From contig OZ021730.1 of NCBI GenBank assembly GCA_963978545.1, positions 4,628,201-4,692,200 of the forward strand: 64,000 bases of DNA, given 5' to 3'. Shown piece by piece: positions 9,749 through 20,213 of the stretch. The number at the start of each line of letters is the position of its first letter. Positions within the stretch are counted from its first letter, which is position 1. Both the position numbers and the translations under genes were made by a program. The notes under the pieces are model-generated. The model was not told the DNA's origin and made no database searches. It worked only from the letters and a program-made list of their open reading frames with translations. The DNA is from Linyphia triangularis. Lineage: Eukaryota > Arthropoda > Arachnida > Araneae > Linyphiidae.

Positions 9749-11702
9749 CACCCTTTTTAATCTTCATATCAGTAACATACTTCATGTCCTTTCACCCTTT
9801 GTTCATGGAACTTTATATGTTGATGATTTGCAAATCTCATGCCAAGGATCAAACATGCGCTTAATTGAACGTCAATTACAAACTGCTGTTAACAGACTTG
9901 TAGAATGGTGTGAACAAAACGGCCATAAACTATCACCATCTAATAGCAGTTGCATCCACTTCTGTAGGAGGAGGGGTCTTCACCCTGACCCTGAAATCCA
10001 CATACGCAATTCTCCCATCCCAGTTGTGAATCAGATAAGATACCTGGGAGTTATCTTTGACAATAAGTTGAATTTTCTCCCACATATTTTATACTTGCGC
10101 AAGAAGTGCGAGAAATCGCTTAATATCCTCAAGGTACTCTCAAATACATCTTGGGGTGCTGATCGCACTTCTTTGCTGCGTATTTACAATTCAGTTATCT
10201 TATCTCGCATCGACTACGGATGCATTGCGTATGGTTCTGCAGGAGCATCTCTTCTGCGCAGATTGGATACCGTCCACCATACTGCTGCCCGTATTTGTTT
10301 AGGTGCATTTCGCACCTCACCCATTGAGAGTCTGTTAACAGAGTGTTGTCAACTCCCACTTGACCTTAGACGTAAAAAGTTAAGCGCTAACTTCTATTGT
10401 AGAATAAAATCTGATCCTTCTCATCCTTTACGGAATTTGAGTCTTGACGCATATCTTGGTAGGCTCTATAATGCACGTCCATCTAGCATTCGCCCATTTT
10501 CTGAAAGAGCTCTATCTGTTCTGTCGGATGCAGCTCTAAGTGACCTAGATATCCAGCTGGCTAATTCTCAGATCTTTCCTCCATGGAATATTCCATCATT
10601 TCAGTTTTTAAATCCATTTGCGATGCATTATAAAGCAGACACTGCCCCAGAAATTTTACAGAAGATCTTTTGTTTGCACCGATCTCAGTATAGTGACTAC
10701 CATGCAGTCTATACTGATGGATCCAAAGCAGGTGAACGTGTTGGCTGTGGTGTTGTGTCTGACACATCCACAGTCAGTTTCACGCTTCATAAATCCTGCT
10801 CGGTTTTTACTTCTGAGATGGTGGCAATTTTTTGTGCTTTGCTGCATATTTCTTTCTGCTGCCATCGCAAGTTTTGTGTATACAGCGATAGCTTAAGTGC
10901 CTTAACAAGTCTGGAGCACTTTAACAGCATGTGTCATCCAATAGCTCCTGACATATTATCTCTGTTGCACAAACTTGAGAGGAAAGGTTTTGTTATTTTA
11001 TTTTGCTGGGTACCTAGTCACGTAGGTATCTCAGGGAATGAATTGGCTGACTCTGCTGCTAAATCGGCTTCAATCCCGTTTCAACAGCCAGTCCCCTACC
11101 AAGATATAAAATCACATATTCGTAAGTTTATTTTTTTTTTGCGTCAAGAAGCATGGGATTTGCAAACTAGCAACAAACTTCATACCATTAAAAACCATCT
11201 TCATATGTGGCCAGTAAATCCAATGCGTCGGACAGATGTCAAACTGACTCGTCTGCGCATTGGTCACACCCGATTCACGCATCGACATCTCTTGCTGGGA
11301 GAGGATCCGCCTATTCTTGATGTTTGTCGTTGCGATATTACTGTGCACCATATTTTAATTTCATGTCCAAAATTTTATTCTCATCACATTCAATTTTTTA
11401 AAGGCACAGTTTTAAACCTACAGGATTTGGTTGGGGAAAACCCCCATCCAAATCTTTTTGCATTTCTTAGAGTAATCGGGTTTTTAAATCATATCTAATG
11501 TTTATAATCATATCTATTTTTTAAACTTTGATAAACTTTTTCATATTTTTTAAAATGAGCTTTTAATGTATTTGAATTCTTTTATATCGCATCTCACCAT
11601 TTTCATATATTTATAATTCATCCTCCATCATTGTCTCTTTTATCGTTTGTTTGGCGCAGCATGGCCCTAGTGCTGCCTTTGCGCCATAAAACCACAAACA
11701 AA
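9749..11702 (+). mobile_element. Lineage A retrotransposon, 5'-truncated
   Basis: Begins inside ORF2 at RT motif B/C (codons TLFNLHIS) and runs to the 3' UTR, hairpin 11653-11685 and a short (CAAA)n tail. The left flank (AAACCAAAACCAAA) and the right flank (CTCTATATCTATC, B3 ORF2) do not match, so no duplication is visible. Confidence 0.85.
9750..11498 (+). CDS. ORF2 RT-RNase H, lineage A, 5'-truncated
   Basis: 582 codons from the end of RT motif B through LYVDD, thumb, RNase H (YTDGSKAGERVG, SEM, YSDS, GNELADSAAK) and the C-terminal finger to TAA 11496-11498. The finger's second Cys position reads ILDVC and not ICDVC, so the first cysteine is lost; the copy at 26172 shares this change. The frame is otherwise open. 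With no endonuclease or RT fingers, it cannot encode a working protein. Confidence 0.85.
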   Translation, partial: TLFNLHISNILHVLSPFVHGTLYVDDLQISCQGSNMRLIERQLQTAVNRLVEWCEQNGHKLSPSNSSCIHFCRRRGLHPDPEIHIRNSPIPVVNQIRYLGVIFDNKLNFLPHILYLRKKCEKSLNILKVLSNTSWGADRTSLLRIYNSVILSRIDYGCIAYGSAGASLLRRLDTVHHTAARICLGAFRTSPIESLLTECCQLPLDLRRKKLSANFYCRIKSDPSHPLRNLSLDAYLGRLYNARPSSIRPFSERALSVLSDAALSDLDIQLANSQIFPPWNIPSFQFLNPFAMHYKADTAPEILQKIFCLHRSQYSDYHAVYTDGSKAGERVGCGVVSDTSTVSFTLHKSCSVFTSEMVAIFCALLHISFCCHRKFCVYSDSLSALTSLEHFNSMCHPIAPDILSLLHKLERKGFVILFCWVPSHVGISGNELADSAAKSASIPFQQPVPYQDIKSHIRKFIFFLRQEAWDLQTSNKLHTIKNHLHMWPVNPMRRTDVKLTRLRIGHTRFTHRHLLLGEDPPILDVCRCDITVHHILISCPKFYSHHIQFFKGTVLNLQDLVGENPHPNLFAFLRVIGFLNHI

Positions 11703-12271
11703 CTCTCTATATCTATCTTAGAGAATGATCAAGCCGTTGTTTCAGACCCTAAGGACATTGCCGATACCCTTGCCGACTCATTCGCCAAGGTATCGAGCAA
11801 TTCGAATTACAAAGAGCCGTTCGCATCTTATAAGCTTCGAGCTGAGAGAACGAAATTGAATTTTACATCCACTTCTACGGAAGATTACAATTTCGATTTT
11901 TCCATGGCTGAGTTGTTAAGAGCTTTATCTGGCACCCACAATTCTGCTGTCGGACCAGATGACTTGCACTACTATATGTTTAAACATCTGATGCCACTCC
12001 AGCTCAAGCTTATATTGAGATTATTTAACCGCATCTGGCGAGGTGACACATTTCCATCTACTTGGCAACGCGCTCTTGTAATTCCGATAGTTAAACCTAA
12101 TAAGGACCCCAAAAATCCCTCTAGTTATCGTCCAATAGCTTTAACTAGCTGCTTTTGCAAGCTATTGGAAAAAATGGTAAATGCTCGGCTTCTCTTTTAT
12201 TTAGAATCTAACAATTATCTCTCTCGCTTCCAGAGTGGGTTTCGTAAAGGTCGCAATACCATTGACAATCT
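11703..12271 (+). pseudogene. Split B3 ORF2, first piece (linker to RT fingers)
   Basis: Open frame (LSISILENDQAVVSDPKDIAD ... RPIALTSCFCKLLEKMV ... GFRKGRNTIDN) cut at base 12272 by the B2 element. It resumes at 24041 with the duplicated target CCATTGACAATCT and again at 30057 after a second insertion. RIWRGD marks it as B3, like 3437-5716. Its own 5' part is missing: the sequence immediately left is the 3' tail of a lineage A element whose left flank is BEL/Pao. Confidence 0.85.
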
Positions 12272-12894
12272 CCCCTCGGGGGCTCACATTTTGTGAGTAC
12301 GGGCTTGGCAAACCCGAGGTACCCTAGCTGGGCCTAGCATTTTTCTTTTCTTTCCTTTTTTGCTAGGCCCTACCGTATGCACTGTTTTGTAGCTTTTGGT
12401 TCTGTTCATTCATTCGGTTTGATATTTTTTCATACGTTTTAGTTCTTTACATATTTTATGGGTTGAATTTTCTTGCTTATAGTTCTGCGTTTAGTTTATT
12501 CTGCATATATTTTTGAGTTCATTTATATATTGTTTCTTGTTGGATCTTTTCCAACCCACGTGTTTGCCGTGCGTGGCGTCCCGTAAGGGGGAGAATGGGA
12601 TCCTGGGGTTACCTTGTGCAGGATCCACATGGTTGGGTCCTCACATGCGTGCCCTTTGGCCCAGGATTCACTGTAGACGGGTGGCAGGAGGTAGCCCCCT
12701 TCTGTCAATCGGCTGGTGGTGTAAGCTTCATCTTCACTGCTTAGGGTTAGCGTTGCGGTTAGGGTTGCCCAGCGGATCACAACCCGAAGCCGTAATGCTA
12801 TATCTCGATGCTATCCCTGAGACCCCAAGGGTCTCCCCTTGTTGGGCTCTGTGATGGGTGGGGATGCATCGAGATGAACAAATAATAATTAAAT
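12272..12894 (+). promoter_or_regulatory. Lineage B leader (5' UTR with presumed internal promoter)
   Basis: Starts CCCCTCGGGGG, then a hairpin CTCAC-ATTTT-GTGAG and TACGGGCTTGGCAAACCCGAGG, whose last seven bases pair with CCTCGGG at the start. A second stem, GGGCCTAGCA...TGCTAGGCCC, encloses a pyrimidine run (12335-12370). Near 12556 it shares the CACGTGTTTGCCGTGCGTGG block with the lineage A leader. Full-length I-type elements start transcription at their first base, so a promoter is expected here; no TATA box is visible. Confidence 0.7.
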
Positions 12895-13895
12895 ATGGAA
12901 CCTAAAACTACTTCAGGTATTGGTGATGCCTTAAATCACCAAACACCAAATGCGAACTCACAAACATCCAAACGTCCATCTGAAATACTTGCCACTAATC
13001 AAATAAAAAAACTTTCAATAACCTTACCTACCTTTTACATTATTCAATCAACGGATCCGGCTTTTAAAACCAAATCACCATTTTTTATCCAGAAGGCTGT
13101 ACAAGGTGCGATTGGGGAACCAAAATCTGTCAAACGACTACGTTCAGGGGACTTGCTAATTGAAGCTGCTAATCCCCTGCAATCCCAATCCCTTGACAAA
13201 CTTAAAATGCTTGCCACTATACCTGTTACATCAATGCCACACAGATCTCTAAACAATAGCCAAGGAGTCATTTCTGAAACCGACCTCCAGTATGTAGATG
13301 AGGACGAACTCGTCTCTGAACTCTCGAGTCAGGGCGTGATTCGTGCTCATCGCATTACAATAAAAAAGCAAGGCAATATCCTAAAAACAAAACACGTTAT
13401 CTTAACATTCAATACCCCTATCCTACCACCTAATATCAAAGCCGGATATCTGAACTGCCCAGTCCGCCTATACATCCCGAATCCGTTGCGCTGTTTTAAG
13501 TGTCAACGGTTCGGGCATTCTCAGAACAACTGTGATAAGGACGCATGTGCTAAATGTGGAACTGCTGGCCATGCCGATCGGGATTGCACCGCAGATGCCC
13601 ATTGCGTTAACTGCAATGGTGCTCACCCTGCGTTTTCCCGGTCGTGCCCCGAATGGCTGCGGGAAAAAAAAATCCAGGAAATAAAATCCACAAGCCGTGT
13701 GTCCTACGCTGAGGCAAGGGCACAGGTCCCGAAACTACCATCTCAAACGGGCCAAAAGACCTACTCAGCTGCAGTTCAGCCAAAATCTGTAACTAACATT
13801 AGTATCCAAACCAATCTTTCATATCCTTGCCAACTCCAAACCTCTAGTACATCCAAATCCAATAGTTCAACCACAACCAATCCTAAAACTGTAAC
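12895..13895 (+). pseudogene. ORF1 gag-like protein, lineage B2, first piece
   Basis: ATG 12895 (MEPKTTSGIGDALN). The first 334 codons carry the conserved central domain (PFFIQKAV, KRLRSGDLLIE, SQGVISETDL, RITIKK) and three zinc knuckles: CFKCQRFGHSQNNC, CAKCGTAGHADRDC and CVNCNGAHPAFSRSC. ORF1 proteins of this kind coat the element RNA. The gene is broken at 13896 by the B1 element and continues at 19882. Confidence 0.88.
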
Positions 13896-14537
13896 CCCCT
13901 CGGGGGCTCGCATTTTGTGAGTACGGGCTTGGCAAACCCGAGGTACCCTAGCTGGGCCTTAGCATTTTTCTTTTCTTTCCTTTTTTGCAAAGGCCCTACC
14001 TTGTGCACTGCTTTTTTGTTGATTTTTTTGTGTTTTTGCTTGACATTTTATCTTGTTTTAATCCATATAAGTTAATATTATAAATAAGTTTCTTTAATTT
14101 TGTTTCATTTTGCCATTGCTGTTTAGTTATTTTACTTTTGCCAGTAACTTGGCCTGCACGTTTGCCGTGTGCGGTGACCCGTAAGGCAGGAAAATGGGAT
14201 CCTGGGGATCCTGTGGCGTCCCAATTCAGGACAGGTTTTAGTTTCCTGGGGGCGCTGCTGCGTTCCCTTTGGCCCAGGCTTCGGCCGAAACGGGAGGCAG
14301 AGTACGGCCCGGCTCTGTCAATCGGCTGGTGGTAACAGAACCTCCGGGTTGCTGACTGCTCAAGGGTTAGGACTGGGTTGATCAAGGTGCCCGAGGGCGG
14401 TTGGCCTGAGGGAACCACACCCTGACCGCCTAGAACGACCTCGGCGTACTACCTCTTAGCTGGCCCAGTGTCTGCTACCCTTGTTGGGCTTGGTGGTGGG
14501 CGGGGGTGTACGTCGAGTTTTGTAAAAAAAAAAAACT
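13896..14537 (+). promoter_or_regulatory. Lineage B1 leader
   Basis: CCCCTCGGGGG start, hairpin CTCGC-ATTTT-GTGAG (one G:T pair), the closing complement CCCGAGG, and the block ending GGTACCCTAGCTGGGCC. The middle contains CCTGCACGTTTGCCGTGTGCGG, a variant of the block shared by all leaders. It ends in a run of 12 A just before the ORF1 ATG. Length is 642 bp, similar to the other leaders. Confidence 0.7.
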
Positions 14538-15938
14538 ATGGATTCTTTTCCTCCTTTAGGCCCGACGGGAGGCCAAATTCTCCAACTTTCAAACGCAAAA
14601 CGAACAAATGAAAATGAAAATATAACAGCTCCAAAAAAACTTTCAATTGAAACCAAGGCCCCAACTTTCTTAATAATGCACTCAGAATCAGAACTTTTAG
14701 CTAAATCTTCCCCATTCCTTATCCAGAAAGCAATAAAAGGTGTTTGCGGTAGCGACCCTAAACAAATAAAAAAACTCCGTTCTGGTGACCTGTTCATTGA
14801 AACAATTGACAATAAGCAATCCAATTCACTTCTTAACGTTACATCAATAGCCGGAATCAATGTTCAAGTTTCTCCCCATAAATCTCTCAATTCTTCTCAA
14901 GGTGTGGTTTCAGAGTCCGATCTTCTCCACGTCGAAGACTCTGAACTCACCAAAGAACTCTCATCACAAGGCGTAACAAATTCTCGTAGAATAACTATTA
15001 AGAAAGATGGCAATATCATAAGAACTAAACACGTAATTTTAACGTTTAACACTCCAAAACTTCCCACCCAAATTAAAGCTGGATACCTTAATTGCAATAT
15101 TAGACCATTCATTCCCAATCCATTAAGATGTTTCAAATGCCAAAAATATGGCCATTCAAAACTTACTTGCAGGTCGAAAGTAGAAACGTGCGCAAGATGT
15201 AGCAGCAATGAACATCCAACTGAAGGCTGCTGCAGAGAACCTATATGCGTAAACTGCTCTCAATCCCATCCAGCTAATTCAAAAACCTGTAAAATCTGGC
15301 TACAAGAAAAGAAAATCCAAGAATTAAAAGTAAAAAATAATTTGTCATATCAAGAAGCCAAAACTCTTCATAGTCAGCTTTTTCCAGAACCGAAAGAAAA
15401 AAGTTATGCAATAGCCTCAGGTTCATGTAAAACAGAAATAGCCATCCAAACACTAATCTCTATTCCAACCAACCAAATTCTAACTCCCGAAAACCTTACG
15501 AAATTCTTTCTTCCTCAAACTCAGTCTACTTCAGCACTATCTCAAACGGTGCCAATTATTTCAAACTCTAAACCCATACCTCCTGCTTCAAAAAATACAC
15601 AAAAAAGCACACCGAAAAACTCTACCACTAAAAAATCTGGAACAAATAAAACAACCAAACCTGGTGAAGCCTTAAAGCAAAAAGCTTTCAAATCAAAAGT
15701 ACACAAAGAACCCGCAACTAAACCAGTAACTACTGAAACACCCTTAAAATCATTGCTACAAAAAGTTGCAAACTTGACACCGGCTGATTTAGAAACATCA
15801 TCAGAGGAAGATGCTATTTCCGGACTTTCCGATACCGGAGACATGGAGGTTGAATTAGGCCTTGAAACCCCTCCCAACCTCTTACCAAGGAAGGGGTTCA
15901 TAAAAGGGGAACAAAAGACCGATAATAAACCATCATAA
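14538..15938 (+). CDS. ORF1 gag-like nucleocapsid protein, lineage B1
   Basis: 466 codons, intact, ATG 14538 after an A-rich stretch. The N-terminus has the short GPTGG motif; the central domain has PFLIQKAIKGVCG, IKKLRSGDLFIE and RITIKKDGN. Three zinc knuckles (CFKCQKYGHSKLTC, CARCSSNEHPTEGC, CVNCSQSHPANSKTC) lie at about residues 196-255. A Ser/Thr/Lys-rich tail follows, with an acidic SSEEDAISGLSD motif near residue 430. Such proteins bind element RNA and accompany it to the target. ORF2 follows in the -1 frame with no AUG at the junction. Confidence 0.92.
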   Translation: MDSFPPLGPTGGQILQLSNAKRTNENENITAPKKLSIETKAPTFLIMHSESELLAKSSPFLIQKAIKGVCGSDPKQIKKLRSGDLFIETIDNKQSNSLLNVTSIAGINVQVSPHKSLNSSQGVVSESDLLHVEDSELTKELSSQGVTNSRRITIKKDGNIIRTKHVILTFNTPKLPTQIKAGYLNCNIRPFIPNPLRCFKCQKYGHSKLTCRSKVETCARCSSNEHPTEGCCREPICVNCSQSHPANSKTCKIWLQEKKIQELKVKNNLSYQEAKTLHSQLFPEPKEKSYAIASGSCKTEIAIQTLISIPTNQILTPENLTKFFLPQTQSTSALSQTVPIISNSKPIPPASKNTQKSTPKNSTTKKSGTNKTTKPGEALKQKAFKSKVHKEPATKPVTTETPLKSLLQKVANLTPADLETSSEEDAISGLSDTGDMEVELGLETPPNLLPRKGFIKGEQKTDNKPS

Positions 15939-15940
15939 AG

Positions 15941-18900
15941 TTCAATCTCTTATCCTGGAATTGTCGCGGTTTCCACCACAATTCGGTAGATATAAAACAT
16001 CTCGTAGATGATTACCAACCAGTCTGTTTCTGTCTACAGGAGACGCTCTTGAAGTCCTTTCAGAGTTCTCTTGTTAGGGGGTATAGTCCTCTTCGCAAGG
16101 ACTATACTGGAGGCGGCAGAGCTAGTGGTGGTGTAGCTATATTTATATCAAACAGCTACCCTTTCACCGTGCTACCACTAACTACAAATTTACAAGCTAT
16201 TGCCGTTAGAGTAACTTTGCAACATCAACTAATCACAGTTTGCTCGATTTATCTCCCCCCTACTCTTAACATCAGACAGACAGACCTCAACAGGCTGTGT
16301 GACCAGCTTCCTTCCCCCTTTATTATCATGGGGGATTTCAATGGCCACAATCCTCTTTGGGGTAGCCTGGATATAAATGGCCGTGGAAGACAGATAGAAA
16401 AATTGCTTGAAGACAAAAATCTTTGTCTTTTGAATAACGGAAAACATACTTACTTCCACACCCCTTCGAGGACGTTTCACTCCATCGATCTTATCTTGTG
16501 TTCACCTTCTCTTTATCCTTTATGGTGTTTTCATGTGGAAAGTGATCTCTATCACAGCGATCACTTTCCTATCCGCATGGAAATGTTGGGAGCTGGTACT
16601 CCCCCTCTTGCCCGGCTTCCTCGATTTATTATTAAAGCCGCAGATTGGGAACACTTTTCGTCTATTGTCAACTTAACTGATGAAATGGTGAACCAAGATG
16701 AGATCGATGTAGCAACAAACTCTATCACACAGGCTATTTTAGAAGCTGCGCGACTTTCCATACCTGTAACATCTACTAATCTACCGAAAATTCCAAAACC
16801 TTGGTGGAACCGCGATTGTAGAATCGCCCTTAAAAAGCAAAAGAGGTGTTGGGGTAGTTTTAGGCGATATCCCACTGAAGGTAACCTCATTGCTTTTAAA
16901 TGTGCTCGAGCAGAGGCTCGTAGAATCCGCCGTCGAAGTCAGAAGGACTCTTGGATGCATTATGTCAGTACTATTACATCTAATACTTCAGTCAAAAGGG
17001 TCTGGAACAAAGTGAATAAGATCAAGGGCGTGTATCCCAGTCAGTCCGTTTCCATCTTAGAGACTGATCAGGGAATAGTTTCAGACCCTAAAGACATCGC
17101 TGACTCTCTGGCTGCTGCCTTTGCTAAAGTTTCAAGTAACTCCAATTATATAGAGCCATTTGCCTCCCATAAGCTTAGAGCTGAGAGTACAAAATTAAAT
17201 TTTACTTCTATTTTTGTAGAAGAATATAATGTTGATTTCACGTTGGCCGAGTTGGTGCAAGCTCTTTCCACCACTCACAACTCTGCCGCAGGTCACGATG
17301 AAATACATTATATTATGCTAAAACATCTGCAGCCACTCCAGCTCAAGATTATACTTAAACTTTTTAATCGCATCTGGCGCGAAAATAAGTTCCCAACATC
17401 ATGGCAGCGAGCTCACATTATCCCAATTGTCAAGCCAGATAAAGATCCCAAGAGTCCTTCTAGCTATCGGCCTATTGCTTTAACCAGCTGCTTATGCAAA
17501 TTGCTAGAAAAGATGGTTAATTCCCGACTTCTCTTTTATCTTGAGGAAAACAATTGTCTCTCTCGGTTTCAGAGTGGGTTCCGACGTGGTCGTGGTACCA
17601 TTGATAATCTAGTTCTCCTTGAAACATCTATTCGGGAGGCATTTGTCAAGCGGAACCATTTGGTGTCTGTATTTTTCGACATGGAGAAAGCCTATGACCG
17701 TACTTGGAGATATGGTATCCTCAGAGACCTACATAATTTAGGTCTCAGAGGAAATTTACCACTCTTTATTGAGAATTTCCTTTCTCGGAGAGTCTTCCAA
17801 GTACGCGTCAACTCTGTCTTATCTGATGAGTATATTCAAGAGCAAGGCGTTCCCCAGGGAAGTGTATTGAGTTGCGCACTATTTATCGTGAAGGTCAACG
17901 ACATTATGACCTGCCTACCACCTGCAGTGTCTGGTTCCCTTTTTGTCGACGACTTTCAGATATCGTGCGCCTCAATAAACATGTCACTCGTTGAAAGACA
18001 AATTCAACTTGCCATCAGAAGGATTACAGGCTGGGCCAACCAAAACGGATTTACATTCAATGCTCAAAAGACTGTGGCCATGCACTTTTGCAGGAAACGT
18101 GAGCTTCATAACGATCCTGAGATTCTCTTAAATGGGATTCGGATACCTGTTGTAGCAGAAACAAAATTCCTTGGAATCATCTTCGATTCGAAGCTCACTT
18201 TCCTGCCACACATCAAATATCTTAAACTCAAGTGCACTAAATCCTTGAACCTACTGAAGGTGCTGTCAAACACTTCCTGGGGTGCGGATACCATCTCCAT
18301 GCTACGAATATACAGATGCCTAGTTCGTTCTAAACTTGATTATGGCTCGGTGGTGTACGGATCTGCCACAAAATCGGCACTAAAGCTCCTTGATCCTGTT
18401 CACCATCAAGGTGTCCGAATCGCATTAGGAGCCTTCCGTACATCACCAATCCCAAGCGTACTCATCTCATGTACGGAACACTCTTTGAAACTGAGAAGAG
18501 ACAAGCTTTGTTTAAAATATTATTTTAAAGTGAAATGTCACCCTCATCACCCACTCTCACAGAATGTTTTTAATCCCTCTCATTGCAGACTCTTTCATGC
18601 TCGTCCTGCTTGTATTGCATCATTTTCATTAAGAATGCGGGAAACTCTTGCACTTCATCTTTTAGATGATTTTAAAGTTCACCCTCTTTTACCTATCTTC
18701 CCACCCTGGCATCCTCATCAAATTAAAGTTTTAAATATTTTTTCTAATTTTAAGAAAAGTGATACTCCGCCCATAGCTTTTACTCAACTATTTTATTACC
18801 ATCGAAACTCATTTTCAAATTTTAATGCTGTATACACAGATGGATCAAAAAGCCAGGGGCATGTGGGGTCAGCTGTTGTTTTTGATAACAGCACACTATC

Positions 18901-19733
18901 AAAAGAACTACACACTTGTAGTTCTATTTTTACAGCTGAATCCTACGCTATTCTTCTGGCTTTGAATCAAATATTACGAGAAGTCCATAAACAATGGATC
19001 GTTTACACAGACTCAAAGAGCTGTGTCGACGCGCTCCGTAATCCATTGTCACAAACTCACCCTTTCATCCTTAAAATTTTAAAAATTTATACACGTCTTT
19101 TACAACAAAATTATAACATCTTCTTTTGCTGGATCCCAGGTCATGTGGGGATCATGGGAAACGAGCGGGCAGACGAAATAGCACGAAGCGTTAGAGGGGA
19201 GAAAAGCAACTGGCTGTGCCTTGATGATATTTTTAAAGTCTGCACCAACGCTCTGTCCCATACATGGCAGGCCATGTGGGATACAGAGCTTGCCAATAAG
19301 TTACACTCTCTGCAACCCTCAACTACTGGTTTCACCTTCTCTCAACCAAATAGGAAGAGGGAGGTGATTTTAACAAGACTACGCATCGGCCACACTCGTT
19401 TTACCCATGTGCACCTTCTGCTGGCAGAAGGTGCCCCCACTTGCAATTCCTGTGGTGTTCCTTTTTCTGTTGTTCATATTTTATCGGTTTGTCCAGCTTT
19501 TAATTCCATACGACTTCGTCTTTTTAACTCAGCTCATCCACCATTGTCAACTTCTAGATTCTTTTATCGTTTGTTTGGCGCAGCATGGCCCTTGTGTTGC
19601 CTTTGCGCCATAAAACAACAAATAAACAAACAAACAAACAAACAAACCACCATTGTCAACGCTTTTAAATTCATCTCCTCACCCTAAACTTTTTGAATTT
19701 TTATTAGAAATTGGATTTTATCACCTTATTTAA
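15941..19733 (+). pseudogene. ORF2 endonuclease-RT-RNase H, lineage B1, interrupted near the end
   Basis: The frame opens at about 15929 and coding similarity begins at 15941 (SWNCRGFHHNS). Endonuclease has CLQETLLKSFQSS, IMGDFNGHNPLWG and HSDHFP. RT has FFDMEKAYDRTW, QGVPQGSVLS and LFVDD. RNase H has YTDGSKSQGHVG, AES, YTDS and GNERAD; the C-terminal finger is CNSC...HILSVC. There is no in-frame ATG before the endonuclease core, so translation is probably coupled to ORF1. A 95-bp insertion with a 14-bp duplication at 19552-19660 separates the last ~24 codons; the original stop is TAA 19731-19733. Confidence 0.9.
19552..19646 (+). mobile_element. Hairpin-only mini-insertion (lineage A 3' end)
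   Basis: A 95-bp insertion flanked by CCACCATTGTCAAC (19538-19551 and 19647-19660). It consists only of the last bases of a lineage A 3' UTR, the hairpin 19577-19609 and a (CAAA)n tail. The empty site is preserved at 270-295 in the sister copy, which makes the boundaries certain. It matches the end of the element at 501-2760. Confidence 0.95.
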
Positions 19734-19881
19734 AGATTTTTACTTGTTAAATTTTTGTCGTCTTGTCTATGTATTTTAATTTCCCTTTTAATTCTTTTAT
19801 AACTGGTTTCGGCGCAGTATGGCCCTAGCGTTGCCTTTGCGCCAGGAAATGTAAAACAACCAACCAACCTAAAACTGTAAC

Positions 19882-20211
19882 AACTGCAATCCAAACTAAA
19901 CTAGTCTGTATGAAACCCCTTAAAACTCAACAAACTGTATCCCCTCCAACTACAGGAACTAAACCAATTATAAAGTCTGTAACTAAACCCGGAGAAGCCC
20001 TTAAGCTTAAGGTTCACTCCAAAACCAAAAAAATCCTGAACTTGAAAACAATCAATTATCCTTGCCAAAGAAAACTAAAAAATCAAAACCAAACAACACT
20101 AACTCAGAGTTATCATCGGAAGAAGATGCCATTTCCGGTTTAGAGACTCCTTTTAATCTCCAACCAAGGAGCAAGTCGAAAGAAAGGGGGACTGACATTA
20201 ATAAATCTTAA
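19882..20211 (+). pseudogene. ORF1 gag-like protein, lineage B2, second piece
   Basis: Continues the ORF1 started at 12895 after the second copy of the duplicated target. The frame from 19870 (TAIQTKLVC, SVTKPGEALKLK) fails after a run of A near 20027. The expected acidic tail (SSEEDAISGLETP) is then found in another frame and ends at TAA 20209-20211. A single-base slip in the A run explains this. The 3' end is placed by comparison with the 14538 ORF1. Confidence 0.75.
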
Positions 20212-20213
20212 AA

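Larger units (their letters stand above)
13896..19867 (+). mobile_element. Lineage B1 retrotransposon, full length, inside B2 ORF1
   Basis: Leader 13896-14537, ORF1 14538-15938, ORF2 15941-19733 (interrupted near its 3' end), 3' UTR with hairpin 19811-19843 and (CCAA)n tail. It is flanked by the 14-bp duplication CCTAAAACTGTAAC (13882-13895 and 19868-19881). Before the 95-bp insertion at 19552 both ORFs appear open, so this was probably a competent source copy. The fragment at 1-500 is a near-identical sister. Confidence 0.93.

Noticed and set aside
12272..12340. HDV-like self-cleaving ribozyme at the leader start
   Set aside because: The 5' end pairs with a strand about 40 nt downstream, as P1 would, but the enclosed hairpin closes on itself. 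I could not place P2, the L3 loop and the catalytic C in HDV order. Kept only as a structured leader.
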